60,758 bases of DNA, from positions 1-60,758 of the forward strand of contig JAOAPV010000083.1 of NCBI GenBank assembly GCA_025463055.1, in the 5' to 3' direction. The notes under the pieces were generated by a model. It saw only the letters and a list, made by a program, of their open reading frames with translations, had not been told where the DNA came from and made no database searches. The stretch comes from Candidatus Acidiferrum typicum. Lineage in GTDB: Bacteria > Acidobacteriota > Terriglobia > Acidiferrales > UBA7541. The position numbers were made by a program, and so were the translations under genes. This document shows positions 7,909 to 17,197 of this stretch, piece after piece; positions within the stretch are counted from its first letter, which is position 1; each line of letters opens with the position of its first letter.

Positions 7909-9384
7909 TCAGCGGGTGGCTGCGGCGGGTTGGCCGCCGACTTCGTCCCAGATTTTCGTGCCGTGCGTTTCTTTCAGTAGGAGGCTGCCAACCACAAACG
8001 TGATCGAGGCGACGATCATGGGGTAATACAGACCGGCGTAAATGTTCTGTGTGCTCGCGCAAATATATACGCCAATAAGCGGCACCAAGCCCCCGAATAC
8101 GCCGTTTCCGATGTGATAGGGAAGAGAGAGCGACGTGTAGCGGATTCTCGCGGGGAAAGCTTCCACCAGGTAGGCTGCGATTGGCCCATAAATCATGCAA
8201 ACGTAGATCACTTGGATCAAGACGAGCAGGACCAGCATAGGTTCATTCGGGTTCGACGCTTCCTTTGCCGGTACTAACGCGCCGCTGGCGTCCGTAGTTA
8301 GCGGCGTAAGCGCGATGGCGCCTGTAGCTTTGTTCTTGGCGGATTTTACGGTTACCACGTTGTTTCCGGCAGCTTGCTGCATAGCGTGATAAATGGGGAG
8401 ATACGTGACGACGGCGAGGAGGCACGCGGCCATCATCAGCCACTTGCGGCCCACCTTGTCGGATAGTGACCCAAATAGAGTGAAGAACGGCATAGCGATC
8501 AGCAACGCAATGGCGACGATGATCGATGCGGTCTTGACGTTCACCTTCAAAATCGTTTGCAGGTAGAAGAGCGCGTAGAACTGGCCGGTGTACCAAACCA
8601 CGCCTTGGCCCGCGGTCGCACCGAACAACGAAATTAGCACGCGCTTGGCGTTCTCCCATTTTGCGAACGCCTCTTTAAGCGGCTGCGCCGAAGTCATGCC
8701 CGCAGCCTTGATGGATGTGAAGATGGGCGACTCTTTCATCTTCAGGCGGATGTAGAGCGAAATGCTGACCAGAACGATGGAGATGAGGAAAGGAACGCGC
8801 CAACCCCAATCCGAGAAAGCTTCTTTGCTCATCCAAGACTGCGTGGCCAGCACGACGATGAGGGAAACGAACAGGCCCAGCGTCGCGGTGATTTGGATGA
8901 AGCTAGTGTAGAAGCCGCGCTTGCCATCGGGAACGTGCTCAGCGACATAAACCGCGGCGCCGCCGTACTCACCGCCCAGCGCCAAGCCCTGCAATACACG
9001 AATCGCCAGCAGTGCGATTGGCGCGAACCAGCCCGCCGTTTGATACGTGGGCAGAAAACCAATTAGGGCCGTTGCGCCTCCCATGATGCTAAGCGTCACG
9101 AGAAACGCGTACTTCCTGCCAACCAGGTCGCCGATCCGTCCGAAAAACAGTGCGCCAAAGGGTCGCACGACAAAGCCCACCGCGAACGTCGATAAGTATG
9201 CGATCAGCGCAAGTGTGTCATTTCCCGACGGATAAAACTTAGGAGAGAGGACGGCTGCCAGGCTGCCGAAGATGTAGAAGTCATACCATTCGATCATGGT
9301 GCCGACAGCGGAGGCCAGAATCACGCGCCAGATGCTGTAATCGGCGGTGTCGCCCACTGCGATTGCGTCTGCACGAGTCGCCAT
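7909..9384 (-). CDS. MFS transporter, metabolite:proton symporter (MHS) type
   Basis: The 491-residue, twelve-span inner-membrane protein imports an organic acid or osmolyte with protons. Family signatures are IEWYDFYIFG near the N-terminus, the loop 2-3 motif RPFGALFFGRIGDLVGRK, the GLALGGEYGGAAVYVAEH helix and GWRVPFLIS. MHS members carry shikimate, alpha-ketoglutarate, citrate or proline/betaine; the substrate cannot be told from sequence. An extra ~45-residue hydrophilic loop lies between the later spans, around residues 370-415. The ATG at 9384 has AGGAGG six bases upstream, which rules out a longer start. It is transcribed divergently from the TSUP exporter. Confidence 0.92.
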   Translation of the reverse strand: MATRADAIAVGDTADYSIWRVILASAVGTMIEWYDFYIFGSLAAVLSPKFYPSGNDTLALIAYLSTFAVGFVVRPFGALFFGRIGDLVGRKYAFLVTLSIMGGATALIGFLPTYQTAGWFAPIALLAIRVLQGLALGGEYGGAAVYVAEHVPDGKRGFYTSFIQITATLGLFVSLIVVLATQSWMSKEAFSDWGWRVPFLISIVLVSISLYIRLKMKESPIFTSIKAAGMTSAQPLKEAFAKWENAKRVLISLFGATAGQGVVWYTGQFYALFYLQTILKVNVKTASIIVAIALLIAMPFFTLFGSLSDKVGRKWLMMAACLLAVVTYLPIYHAMQQAAGNNVVTVKSAKNKATGAIALTPLTTDASGALVPAKEASNPNEPMLVLLVLIQVIYVCMIYGPIAAYLVEAFPARIRYTSLSLPYHIGNGVFGGLVPLIGVYICASTQNIYAGLYYPMIVASITFVVGSLLLKETHGTKIWDEVGGQPAAATR

Positions 9385-9452
9385 GTTTCCTCCTGTTGAG
9401 CTCGGCGCTGGTTGGAAGGCAACCTGCTGTTGTCTGACTGCGGTCCCGGAAT

Positions 9453-10379
9453 ATGAATGCCGCATTAATGCAAGTCTACAAGGCCCGTAGCAAGGATGAA
9501 ACCGCACGTTCATATACGCAGACTCGTGCGTTGTCAAGAAGGCTGTTATCTCCGCTCGCGAATACCGTCAAAACTGGAGCGCGTTGGCGCATTCGTGATA
9601 AAAGACTTGCCTTGACTCTTCCTCAGGCCATCTTCCTGTTTGCCGCCGGTGCTTTAGGCGGTGCGCTCAACGCTGTCGCCGGAGGCGGCAGTTTCATCGC
9701 CTTTCCGGCACTGCTATTCACCGGAGTCGGCCCTGTTGCCGCCAATGCGACCAATACACTGGCGCTTTGGGTTGGCGTCACCGCAAGCGGCGGCGCGTAT
9801 CGCAAGCACCTCAATATTTCCAGGCGCGTGATGATTCCGCTGATCGCCACCAGCGTCGTGGGCGGCTTGATGGGCGCGATACTCCTTATCAAGACGCCAG
9901 CGCAGACTTTTTTGCGTGTGCTCCCGTGGCTGCTGCTGGCCGCCACTCTGCTGTTTGCCTTCGGGAAACATCTTACTGGGCGCATCTCTGCCGGAATTTC
10001 GCATGAATCGAGCAACGCCGCCGTTGCCGGCGCCAGCATCTTCGAGTTTCTCGTGGCGATCTATGGCGGCTATTTCGGCGGCGGTATCGGCATCATGAAT
10101 CTAGCCATGCTCGCGGCCGTAGGCATGACGGACATGCACGCCATGAACGCGTTGAAGGTGGTGCTCGGCGGCGTTATAAATGGCGTCGCTACCTTAACCT
10201 TTATTGCTACTGGAGCGATTGCCTGGAGGCAAGCCGGCGTAATGACGCTGGGCGCCATTGTTGGCGGGTATTTCGCCGCGCATTATTCCCAGCGCTTGCC
10301 GCAAAGTTGGATTCGCGCGTTCGTCATCATCGTCGGCTCCGCGATGACCGTCTACTTCTTTGTCCGCGCATACCATTAG
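9453..10379 (+). CDS. TSUP/TauE-SafE family anion exporter
   Basis: A membrane protein of the TSUP family, which moves sulfite, sulfoacetate or other small sulfur or carboxylate anions. The first core helix holds GGALNAVAGGGSFIAFPALL and is followed by ANATNTLALWVG. The second half-repeat holds GGYFGGGIGIMNLAML, with a further helix after it, giving the expected two-fold pseudo-symmetry. The first ~50 residues from ATG 9453 are polar and unlike the family, and a TTG at 9612 gives a typical ~255-residue protein, so the true start may be there. The next gene begins 32 bp on, probably in one operon with the following MFS, dehydrogenase and FadB-like genes. Confidence 0.85.
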   Translation: MNAALMQVYKARSKDETARSYTQTRALSRRLLSPLANTVKTGARWRIRDKRLALTLPQAIFLFAAGALGGALNAVAGGGSFIAFPALLFTGVGPVAANATNTLALWVGVTASGGAYRKHLNISRRVMIPLIATSVVGGLMGAILLIKTPAQTFLRVLPWLLLAATLLFAFGKHLTGRISAGISHESSNAAVAGASIFEFLVAIYGGYFGGGIGIMNLAMLAAVGMTDMHAMNALKVVLGGVINGVATLTFIATGAIAWRQAGVMTLGAIVGGYFAAHYSQRLPQSWIRAFVIIVGSAMTVYFFVRAYH

Positions 10380-10411
10380 GGATGGGCAAACCTGATATAG
10401 TCCCGCCGCGT

Positions 10412-11728
10412 ATGTCGACAGCAACATTGAACGCGCCAAATTCTGGCGAAGTGCAACTGAATCGTAATCAGATTCGCGGATTCTGGGCCGCGTGGGGCGG
10501 CTGGGCGCTTGATGGCATGGATTCTTTCATCTACGCGCTTGTGCTCGTGCCGTCGTTGCGCGACCTGCTCCCGCGCTCTGGGATTCCTGCCACGAAGGGC
10601 AACATTGGCTTTTACGGGGGACTGCTGTTTGCGCTGTTTTTGGTCGGCTGGGGGCTGGCGTTCCTCTGGGGACCAATCGGAGATAAGTTCGGCCGTGTAC
10701 GTACGCTGATGATCACGATTGTCTGGTATTCAGTATTCACGTTCCTGAGCGCGGTGGTTACGACTGTTTCGCAGTTGGCGATCCTTCGCTTGCTCGCCGG
10801 TATCGGCATTGGCGGCGAGTGGGCCATGGGCGGCACCTTCGTTGCCGAAGAATGGCCGGAAGATCGGCGTCGAGCGGGCGCGGGCTACATGCACACCGGA
10901 TATTACGTTGGAATTTTTCTCGCCGCCATTGCCAACTACGCGATTGGCACCCGCTTTGGCCACAATGGATGGCGCGTGATGTTTGCGGTGGGCGGATTGC
11001 CGGCGCTATTGCTTGCGTGGGTGCGTCACGGTGTGAAAGAGCCTTCGCGCTGGAAGAAGAAGGTCACCATAGTGAGTTCCTGGCAAATCTGGAGGCCGTT
11101 TGCCGTTCTATTTTCAAAATCGCTGCGACGCCGCACTATTCTCAACACCTTGTTTATGCTGGCTTCCATTAGCGGGTTGTGGGCCGGCACAGTATATGTG
11201 CCTTCCGCAGTAACCGCTCTCGCGGAAGCGGCCGGCCGCGTCGGCCCCGCGGCCGCGCAACTCGCTTCGCGAGCCACCATGCTCGTCGCGTTCGCAACCA
11301 TCCTCGGCTGTCTTCTAATGCCGTGGCTCGCCGAGCGGCTCGGACGCCGTGGCGCGCTCGCGTCTTATTTCGCACTGATGTTGATTTTCGTCGTGCTTAC
11401 TTTTGGGAAGGTTTTCTACATGGGGCCGTCCGCACTGCCGCTCTTTTTCGTCTGCCTGTTTTTTCTTGGCTTCGGCGGCGCGAATTTCGCCGTGTATACG
11501 TTGTGGTTGCCCGAGCAGTATCCGACTGAATGCCGCGCCAGCGCCTTTGCCTTTTCCACTTCCTTTGCGCGGTTTGGTGGCGCGGCGATCACATTCTTGG
11601 TCGGGGCGGGTGTTCAGCATTACGGTTCACTTGGCATTCCCGTCGCGTTAACGGCTCTCGCTTTTGCCGTGGGCTTGCTGCTGATACCGTTCGGTGTGGA
11701 AACACGCGGGCAAGCTCTTCCCGCATAA
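10412..11728 (+). CDS. MFS transporter, aromatic/sugar-acid type
   Basis: This 438-residue major facilitator has GWALDGMDSFIYALVL in helix 1, the cytoplasmic loop motif WGPIGDKFGRVRTL and GIGIGGEWAMGGTFVAEEW in helix 4. These place it near the AAHS/sialic-acid group of proton symporters. The ATG at 10412 lies 32 bp after the TSUP stop, and the next gene starts 33 bp after its own stop, so it is inside an operon. A likely role is uptake of the hydroxy acid oxidised by the adjacent Ldh2-type dehydrogenase; this is inference from position. Confidence 0.88.
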   Translation: MSTATLNAPNSGEVQLNRNQIRGFWAAWGGWALDGMDSFIYALVLVPSLRDLLPRSGIPATKGNIGFYGGLLFALFLVGWGLAFLWGPIGDKFGRVRTLMITIVWYSVFTFLSAVVTTVSQLAILRLLAGIGIGGEWAMGGTFVAEEWPEDRRRAGAGYMHTGYYVGIFLAAIANYAIGTRFGHNGWRVMFAVGGLPALLLAWVRHGVKEPSRWKKKVTIVSSWQIWRPFAVLFSKSLRRRTILNTLFMLASISGLWAGTVYVPSAVTALAEAAGRVGPAAAQLASRATMLVAFATILGCLLMPWLAERLGRRGALASYFALMLIFVVLTFGKVFYMGPSALPLFFVCLFFLGFGGANFAVYTLWLPEQYPTECRASAFAFSTSFARFGGAAITFLVGAGVQHYGSLGIPVALTALAFAVGLLLIPFGVETRGQALPA

Positions 11729-11761
11729 TCGGCATCCGAATCACAGAAAGCAAGGAGGAGC

Positions 11762-12853
11762 ATGGCCACGATCGAGGCCAAAATCTTTCCAATCGAAGCT
11801 CTGCGCGAGTTCAGCACGCGCGTGTTTCTGCATTTTGGCGTGCCCAAGACTGACGCGGCGCAAGCGGCCGATGTGCTTGCATCAGCTGATCTGCGTGGCA
11901 TCGATTCCCACGGCGTAGCTCGTTTGACCAGCTACTCCGGTCTACTCAGCGAAGGCCTCATCAATCCCACACCGAAGATTAGAATCGTTCGCTCCACTCC
12001 AAGCACTGCGACCATCGATGGCGATAACGGGCTTGGCCTCGTGGTCGGTCCGCAAGCGAATGAGATCGCCATGGACATGGCCGCAAAAGCCGGCTCCGGC
12101 TGGGTCAGCATCGGCAACAGCAATCACTTTGGCATCGCCGGGTACTACGTCTTAAAGGCGCTCGAGCGCGACATGATCGGCATGGCCATGACTAACTCCA
12201 CGAAGCTGGTTACTCCGCTCTGGGGCGCGGAGCGCATGCTCGGTACGAACCCAATCGCCATCGCCTTTCCTGCGAAAGAGGAACCGCCGATCGTCGTCGA
12301 TATGGCCACTTGCGCGGCCGCGTACGGCAAAATCGAAATGGCGCGCCGCCGCGGCGAATCCATTCCCGACGGCTGGGGCATCGATAATCAGGGTCGCGGC
12401 ACCACCAATCCCGATGATGTTGTCGCTGGTGGTGCGCTCTTACCGCTTGGGTCCGATCGCGAGCGCGGCGGGCACAAAGGCTATGGACTCGGCATCATGG
12501 TCGACGTTCTCAGTGCCATGCTGAGCGGAGCGAACTGGGGACCCTTCGCGCCACCCTTCGCTCTACGCCAGGAAATCCCGTCGCGCAGCGTGGGGAAGGG
12601 AATTGGCCACTTCTTTGGCGCGCTGCGCATTGACGGCTTCATCGAGGCGGATGAGTTCAAGCGGCAAATGGACGACTTCATCCGCGTCTTCCGCGCCACC
12701 AAGCCTGCGCCCGGCACCGACGGCCCGCTCATCCCTGGCGATCCCGAACGCGACGCCGAGAAGTTGCGCAGCAAGCAAGGTGTGCCGCTGATCATGCCGG
12801 TCGTCGAAGAGCTGCGCGCCATTTCCAAGAAAACTGGCATCCCATTCTCCTGA
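11762..12853 (+). CDS. Ldh2/malate-lactate dehydrogenase family oxidoreductase
   Basis: A cytoplasmic NAD(P)-dependent 2-hydroxyacid dehydrogenase of the Ldh2/YlbC/ComC family (363 residues), which has its own fold and not a Rossmann fold. Recognisable blocks are ADLRGIDSHGVARL near residue 43, the active-site GNSNHFGIAGYY near 120, and GTNPIAIAFPA. The C-terminal blocks GHKGYGLGIMVDVLS and GHFFGALRIDGF are also family-typical. Members act on malate, L-lactate, ureidoglycolate, sulfolactate or 2,3-diketogulonate; the sequence alone does not decide. AAGGAGGAGC lies directly before the ATG. It is the third gene of the TSUP-MFS-Ldh2-FadB run. Confidence 0.9.
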   Translation: MATIEAKIFPIEALREFSTRVFLHFGVPKTDAAQAADVLASADLRGIDSHGVARLTSYSGLLSEGLINPTPKIRIVRSTPSTATIDGDNGLGLVVGPQANEIAMDMAAKAGSGWVSIGNSNHFGIAGYYVLKALERDMIGMAMTNSTKLVTPLWGAERMLGTNPIAIAFPAKEEPPIVVDMATCAAAYGKIEMARRRGESIPDGWGIDNQGRGTTNPDDVVAGGALLPLGSDRERGGHKGYGLGIMVDVLSAMLSGANWGPFAPPFALRQEIPSRSVGKGIGHFFGALRIDGFIEADEFKRQMDDFIRVFRATKPAPGTDGPLIPGDPERDAEKLRSKQGVPLIMPVVEELRAISKKTGIPFS

Positions 12854-12887
12854 TATCCTGCTGTACGGAGCAATCGACACAGAATTC

Positions 12888-15014
12888 ATGAGCGAATTGG
12901 TGCAATTCACGAAAGTTGACGGCATTGCCGTCGTCACGATCAACAATCCGCCCGTTAACGCCCTGAGCTCGGCGGTCTCCGCGGGCATCGCTACGGCCGT
13001 CGCGCAAATCGAGAACGACCCGAGCATCAAAGGGGTGGTGTTCATCGGCGCCGGCCGAACGTTTGTTGCGGGCGCCGATATTAAAGAATTCGGTGAGCTT
13101 ACCTCCGGAAAAATTATCTGCCGTGAAAGCCTGAAGCCGTTGCTGATGCGCATCGAGGATCTTCGCGTGCCCGTGGTCATGGCCATTCATGGCACGGCGT
13201 TTGGAGGAGGACTGGAGCTCGCGATGGCAGGTCACTATCGTATTGCGTTGCGTGATGCTCAGGTCGGGCAGCCCGAGGTGAAGCTGGGGATCATTCCGGG
13301 CGCGGCCGGAACGCAACGCTTGCCGCGGCTCGCGGGTGTCGCGAAAGCCGTTGAGATGTGCGCGGAAGGCGCTCCCGTCAAAGCTGAAGACGCGCTCAAG
13401 TCCGGCATCCTGGATCGCTTGGTGGAAGGGGATCTGCTCCAAGCAGCAATTGTGTTCGCCAAAGAAGTCGCCGCGAGACCCGCGCCGAAGACTCGTGAGC
13501 GGAACGATAAGCTAGGCAGGCCTGAGCAGACCTCACCGATTTTGGCTGCTGCGCGCGAGACGGCTCGCAAGAAGCAGCGCGGCTTGCTCGCGCCACTTGC
13601 CGCTATCGATGCCATCGAAGCCGCTACAAGGTTGCCGTTTGAGGAAGGCTGCCAAAAAGAAGAAGAGCTCTTTACGAAGTGCCTCTTCTCCGACCAGTCC
13701 AAGGCGCTCATTCATGCATTCTTTGGCGAGCGCGAAGTCGCGAAGATTCCCGACATACCAAAGGAGACGCCAATCGTTCCGGTAACCTCCGTGGGGATTG
13801 TTGGGGCGGGGACGATGGGTGGCGGCATCGCCATGGTGTTTGCAAACGCTGGGATTCCAGTGCTGCTTAAAGAGACTGATCAGGCCCCGATCGATCGCGG
13901 TCTCGCCAATATCCAGAAAAATTACGCGAACTCCGTAAAGCGCGGCCGCTTCACGCAACAATTCGTCGACGAGCGCCTGAAATTCATTCGGCCCACCCTG
14001 GACTATGGCGACTTCAGTGGCGTCGATATGGTGATCGAAGCCGTATTTGAAAGCATGGCCCTTAAGAAGGAAGTTTTTCGCGAGCTCGATCGGGTTTGCA
14101 AACAGGGGGCGATTCTTGCTACCAACACTTCCAGCCTCGATATCGACGAAATCGCTTCCGCGACCTCCCGACCGAAGTCCGTCATTGGCACACATTTCTT
14201 CAGTCCCGCGAATGTCATGCGGCTGCTCGAAATCGTTCGCGGTGCTGCTACGGGCAAAGAAGCGATCGCCACCTGCATGCAGCTCTCGAAGAAAATTGGC
14301 AAAGTTGGCGTACTGGTTGGCAATTGCATGGGGTTTGTCGGCAACCGGATGTTCGGGCCGTATCGGCGTGAAGCGCAGTTTCTTGTCGAAGAAGGAGCGA
14401 CCATCGAAGCAGTCGACAAAGCGCTCTATGAATTTGGCATGGCCATGGGTCCACTGGCCACCGGCGACCTCGCCGGTCTGGACGTCGGATGGCGCATTCG
14501 CAAGGAGCTTCGTCATCTGGAAAAGCCCGGAGTGCGCCAAGCGTTCATCGAGGATCGCCTCTGCGAGTTGGGCCGCTTCGGCCAGAAAACCGGCGCCGGC
14601 TGGTACAAGTACGACGAAAATCGCAAACCGTCACCCGACCCGGAAGTCGCGGCGCTTATTCGCCGGTGGACTTCTGAAGCCGGCATCCCCCAGCGCCAAA
14701 TCTCCGCCGAGGAAATCGTCGAGCGGTGCATCTACACGCTGGTGAACGAAGGCGCGCGCCTCCTCGAAGAAGGCATCGCGCTTCGTGCCGTGGACATCGA
14801 CATAATCTATCTCAATGGGTACGGATTTCCGGCGCATCGCGGCGGCGCTATGTGGTACGCCGACAGCGTGGGCCTGAGGAAAGTTTACGAGCGCATCTGC
14901 GATTTCCAGCGGCGTCTGGGTAGTTGGTGGGAACCTGCGCCTTTGCTGCAACGCCTGGCCGAGGAGGGCAAAACCTTCGCCGAATTCAGCAGCCGGCAAA
15001 GCGTGGCTGCCTAA
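12888..15014 (+). CDS. enoyl-CoA hydratase / 3-hydroxyacyl-CoA dehydrogenase fusion
   Basis: This bifunctional beta-oxidation enzyme of 708 residues hydrates enoyl-CoA and then oxidises 3-hydroxyacyl-CoA. Residues 1-190 form a crotonase domain, with oxyanion-hole blocks FVAGADIKEF and HGTAFGGGLELAMAG and the catalytic Glu in QPEVKLGIIPGAAGTQRLPR. From about 300 an NAD site reads GIVGAGTMGGGIA. The dehydrogenase His sits in GTHFFSPANVM, followed by VGNCMGFVGNRM and two C-terminal 3HCDH domains. The domain order matches FadJ and the peroxisomal bifunctional enzyme. No thiolase is adjacent. The 34-bp gap after the Ldh2-type gene suggests it belongs to the same transcript. Confidence 0.95.
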   Translation: MSELVQFTKVDGIAVVTINNPPVNALSSAVSAGIATAVAQIENDPSIKGVVFIGAGRTFVAGADIKEFGELTSGKIICRESLKPLLMRIEDLRVPVVMAIHGTAFGGGLELAMAGHYRIALRDAQVGQPEVKLGIIPGAAGTQRLPRLAGVAKAVEMCAEGAPVKAEDALKSGILDRLVEGDLLQAAIVFAKEVAARPAPKTRERNDKLGRPEQTSPILAAARETARKKQRGLLAPLAAIDAIEAATRLPFEEGCQKEEELFTKCLFSDQSKALIHAFFGEREVAKIPDIPKETPIVPVTSVGIVGAGTMGGGIAMVFANAGIPVLLKETDQAPIDRGLANIQKNYANSVKRGRFTQQFVDERLKFIRPTLDYGDFSGVDMVIEAVFESMALKKEVFRELDRVCKQGAILATNTSSLDIDEIASATSRPKSVIGTHFFSPANVMRLLEIVRGAATGKEAIATCMQLSKKIGKVGVLVGNCMGFVGNRMFGPYRREAQFLVEEGATIEAVDKALYEFGMAMGPLATGDLAGLDVGWRIRKELRHLEKPGVRQAFIEDRLCELGRFGQKTGAGWYKYDENRKPSPDPEVAALIRRWTSEAGIPQRQISAEEIVERCIYTLVNEGARLLEEGIALRAVDIDIIYLNGYGFPAHRGGAMWYADSVGLRKVYERICDFQRRLGSWWEPAPLLQRLAEEGKTFAEFSSRQSVAA

Positions 15015-15022
15015 ATCAGCAG

Positions 15023-15793
15023 CTAAATTGTCTTGTCCTTCGAATAGCAAATCGATTCCAGATTGCAATCGATGCATCGCGGCTTGCGCGCTACGCACAC
15101 GCGCCGCCCGTGCCAAATCAATTGATGCGAAAACGTGATCCATTTTTCCTTCGGGATCACACGCATCAAATCTTCTTCGATCTTCTTGGGATCTTCATGT
15201 TTCGTCAGGTCTAGCCGCCGGGAGAGCCGAATCACGTGCGTATCCACCACGACGCCGCTCGCAATTCCGTACGCCGTCCCGAGCACCACGTTGGCCGTCT
15301 TTCGCGCTACGCCAGGTAACGTCAGAATCTCGTCCATCGTCCGCGGCACTTGTCCGCCGAAATTTTCGATGATGCCTTTGCTCGCGCCCATGATCGATTT
15401 CGTCTTGTTGCGGAAAAATCCCGTGGGGCGAATCTCCTGCTCCAGTTCACTTGGATTTGCATGTGCAAAGGCTTCGGCACTTGGATATTTCTTGTAGAGA
15501 GTTTGGGTTACTTGGTTCACGCGCACGTCCGTGCACTGGGCGGAAAGAATCGTAGAGATCAGCAGTTGAAATGCATTTTCATGCTTCAATTCGCAAGTAG
15601 CGGTCGGATATGCCTCATCCAGTTTCGCCAAAATCGCTGCCACACGTTTGGGATCCGTTCCGCGCCCGACAGCCCGCGCGACTTTCGCGGCTTTTGCCGG
15701 TTTCGCGCCTGTTGAGCCGATGACCGCCAGCTTCGCTTGCTCGGAACGGCCGCGTGACTTAGGCGGACGCACTTTCTTCTTCGCTTTTTTCAT
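15023..15793 (-). CDS. nth: endonuclease III
   Basis: A base-excision DNA glycosylase/AP lyase that removes oxidised pyrimidines. The helix-hairpin-helix LPGVARKTANVV includes the catalytic lysine, the catalytic aspartate lies in VDTHVIRLSRR, and a 4Fe-4S cluster is bound by Cys in the C-x6-C-x2-C-x5-C pattern (CVARKPRCIDCNLESIC). A Lys/Arg/Ala-rich tail of about 45 residues precedes the catalytic domain, making it 256 residues against the usual ~210. It is the last gene of a tightly overlapping operon and its ATG overlaps the rdgB stop by four bases. Confidence 0.96.
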   Translation of the reverse strand: MKKAKKKVRPPKSRGRSEQAKLAVIGSTGAKPAKAAKVARAVGRGTDPKRVAAILAKLDEAYPTATCELKHENAFQLLISTILSAQCTDVRVNQVTQTLYKKYPSAEAFAHANPSELEQEIRPTGFFRNKTKSIMGASKGIIENFGGQVPRTMDEILTLPGVARKTANVVLGTAYGIASGVVVDTHVIRLSRRLDLTKHEDPKKIEEDLMRVIPKEKWITFSHQLIWHGRRVCVARKPRCIDCNLESICYSKDKTI

Positions 15794-16431
15794 GATTGGC
15801 CCATCCCACTATCATACGAGAGAAACGCCAGCAGTTTCCGAAACGCTCGTCCCCTATGGCTATGTGCGTTCTTCTCTTCGGCCGAAATCTCTGCAAATCC
15901 CTTCCTTAGTTCAGAAACATAGAAGGCCGGATCGTACCCGAATCCTCGATCCCCTCGCGGCGTCTCCAGAATTTCCCCGTCTACTCGTGCAGTGATAATG
16001 GTCTTCGCTCGCGCGCTTTGCGCCAATGCAATCGCGCAAACAAAGTATGCGGCGCGGTCCCGTCCGCTCCTGCCATGTAACTCGCGCAGCAATTTCGCAT
16101 TTCGCTCCGCGCTGCTCGCACCCGGCCCGGCGTAGCGTGCCGACAAGACTCCCGGCGCGCCGCCAAGCGCGGGAACGACCAATCCCGAATCATCGGCAAA
16201 GACTAACCCGTCGCAAAACCGCGAGTAATGCAGCGCCTTGCCCGCCGCGTTCTCCGCAAAGGTGGGCGCATTCTCCTCGAATGCCGGCAAAGATTCGAAT
16301 CCCGGCAGTAATTCCAACGCAATCTCTATGTGACCTGGCAAAGTTCGCTCCAGCGTCTGCGCCAGCACGCGGTATTCCGCAAGTTTTCCAGGATTAGAAG
16401 ACGCAAGAAAAAGTCTAACGGGCGCGCGCAC
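15790..16431 (-). CDS. rdgB: XTP/dITP pyrophosphatase (Ham1/RdgB)
   Basis: This 213-residue enzyme cleans the nucleotide pool by hydrolysing dITP, XTP and ITP to monophosphates. Family blocks are [12 protein letters not shown] near the N-terminus, [31 protein letters not shown], and a C-terminal [10 protein letters not shown]. It overlaps RNase PH by 17 bp and endonuclease III by 4 bp, so the three are co-translated. rph and rdgB are neighbours in many bacteria. Confidence 0.96.
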   Translation of the reverse strand: MRAPVRLFLASSNPGKLAEYRVLAQTLERTLPGHIEIALELLPGFESLPAFEENAPTFAENAAGKALHYSRFCDGLVFADDSGLVVPALGGAPGVLSARYAGPGASSAERNAKLLRELHGRSGRDRAAYFVCAIALAQSARAKTIITARVDGEILETPRGDRGFGYDPAFYVSELRKGFAEISAEEKNAHSHRGRAFRKLLAFLSYDSGMGQS

Positions 16432-17197
16432 TGAATTTCACGGGCAGCACCGCGCGCTGTTCATCGGTAAGCCGCCGAATTCCGGCCGCGGCTAGCGCCA
16501 GCAGGTCCTGCATCTCGCTCCCGGTGAACGGTCGGCCTTCCGCGGTGGCCTGAATCTCCACAAAATGTCCGGTGCCCGTCATCACCACGTTCATGTCCAC
16601 TTCCGCGCGCGCGTCTTCTTCATACGCAAGATCGAGCAGTGCACGGTCATCCACAATTCCCACGCTCGTCGCCGCCACAGTATCGATCAGCGGCGAAGTC
16701 TTCAGCATTCCCGCGGCTACCATCCGTTCGAATGCCAGCGCCAGCGCCACAAACGCCCCGGTGATTGACGCCGTCCGCGTCCCGCCATCGGCCTGAATGA
16801 CATCGCAATCGAGCCACACCGTGCGCTCGCCCAGCGCTTCCTGATCCGTCACGGCGCGCAGCGATCGCCCAATCAGCCTTTGAATCTCCTGCGTGCGCCC
16901 CGACTGCTTTCCGCGCGTCGCTTCGCGCGCAGTACGTTCTTCCGTAGCGCGCGGCAGCATCCCGTATTCACTCGTGACCCAGCCTTTTCCACTGCCTTTC
17001 AGAAAGCCGGGGACGCCGTCATCCACCGTCGCCGTGCAAATCACGCGCGTGCTTCCCAGTTCGATCAGCACGCTGCCTTCCGCCGTGGAAATAAAATCCG
17101 GCGTGATCTTCAGCGTCCGCATTTGATCAGCGCTGCGTCCATCGACTCGCAATGTTCCTCCCGCCGTTGCTGCGCCTCGTTCACGCGTTCCGCTCAT
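16415..17197 (-). CDS. rph: ribonuclease PH
   Basis: This phosphorolytic 3'-5' exoribonuclease trims tRNA 3' ends and works as a hexameric ring. The 260-residue product shows [16 protein letters not shown], the basic RNA-binding block [29 protein letters not shown] and the phosphate site block [19 protein letters not shown]. The length is normal. It lies between GerMN and rdgB with overlaps of 4 and 17 bp. Confidence 0.97.
   Translation of the reverse strand: MSGTRERGAATAGGTLRVDGRSADQMRTLKITPDFISTAEGSVLIELGSTRVICTATVDDGVPGFLKGSGKGWVTSEYGMLPRATEERTAREATRGKQSGRTQEIQRLIGRSLRAVTDQEALGERTVWLDCDVIQADGGTRTASITGAFVALALAFERMVAAGMLKTSPLIDTVAATSVGIVDDRALLDLAYEEDARAEVDMNVVMTGTGHFVEIQATAEGRPFTGSEMQDLLALAAAGIRRLTDEQRAVLPVKFSARAR

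Noticed and set aside
13533-14540. 335-codon minus-strand frame opposite the FadB-like gene
   Set aside because: Antisense shadow with no recognisable domain.
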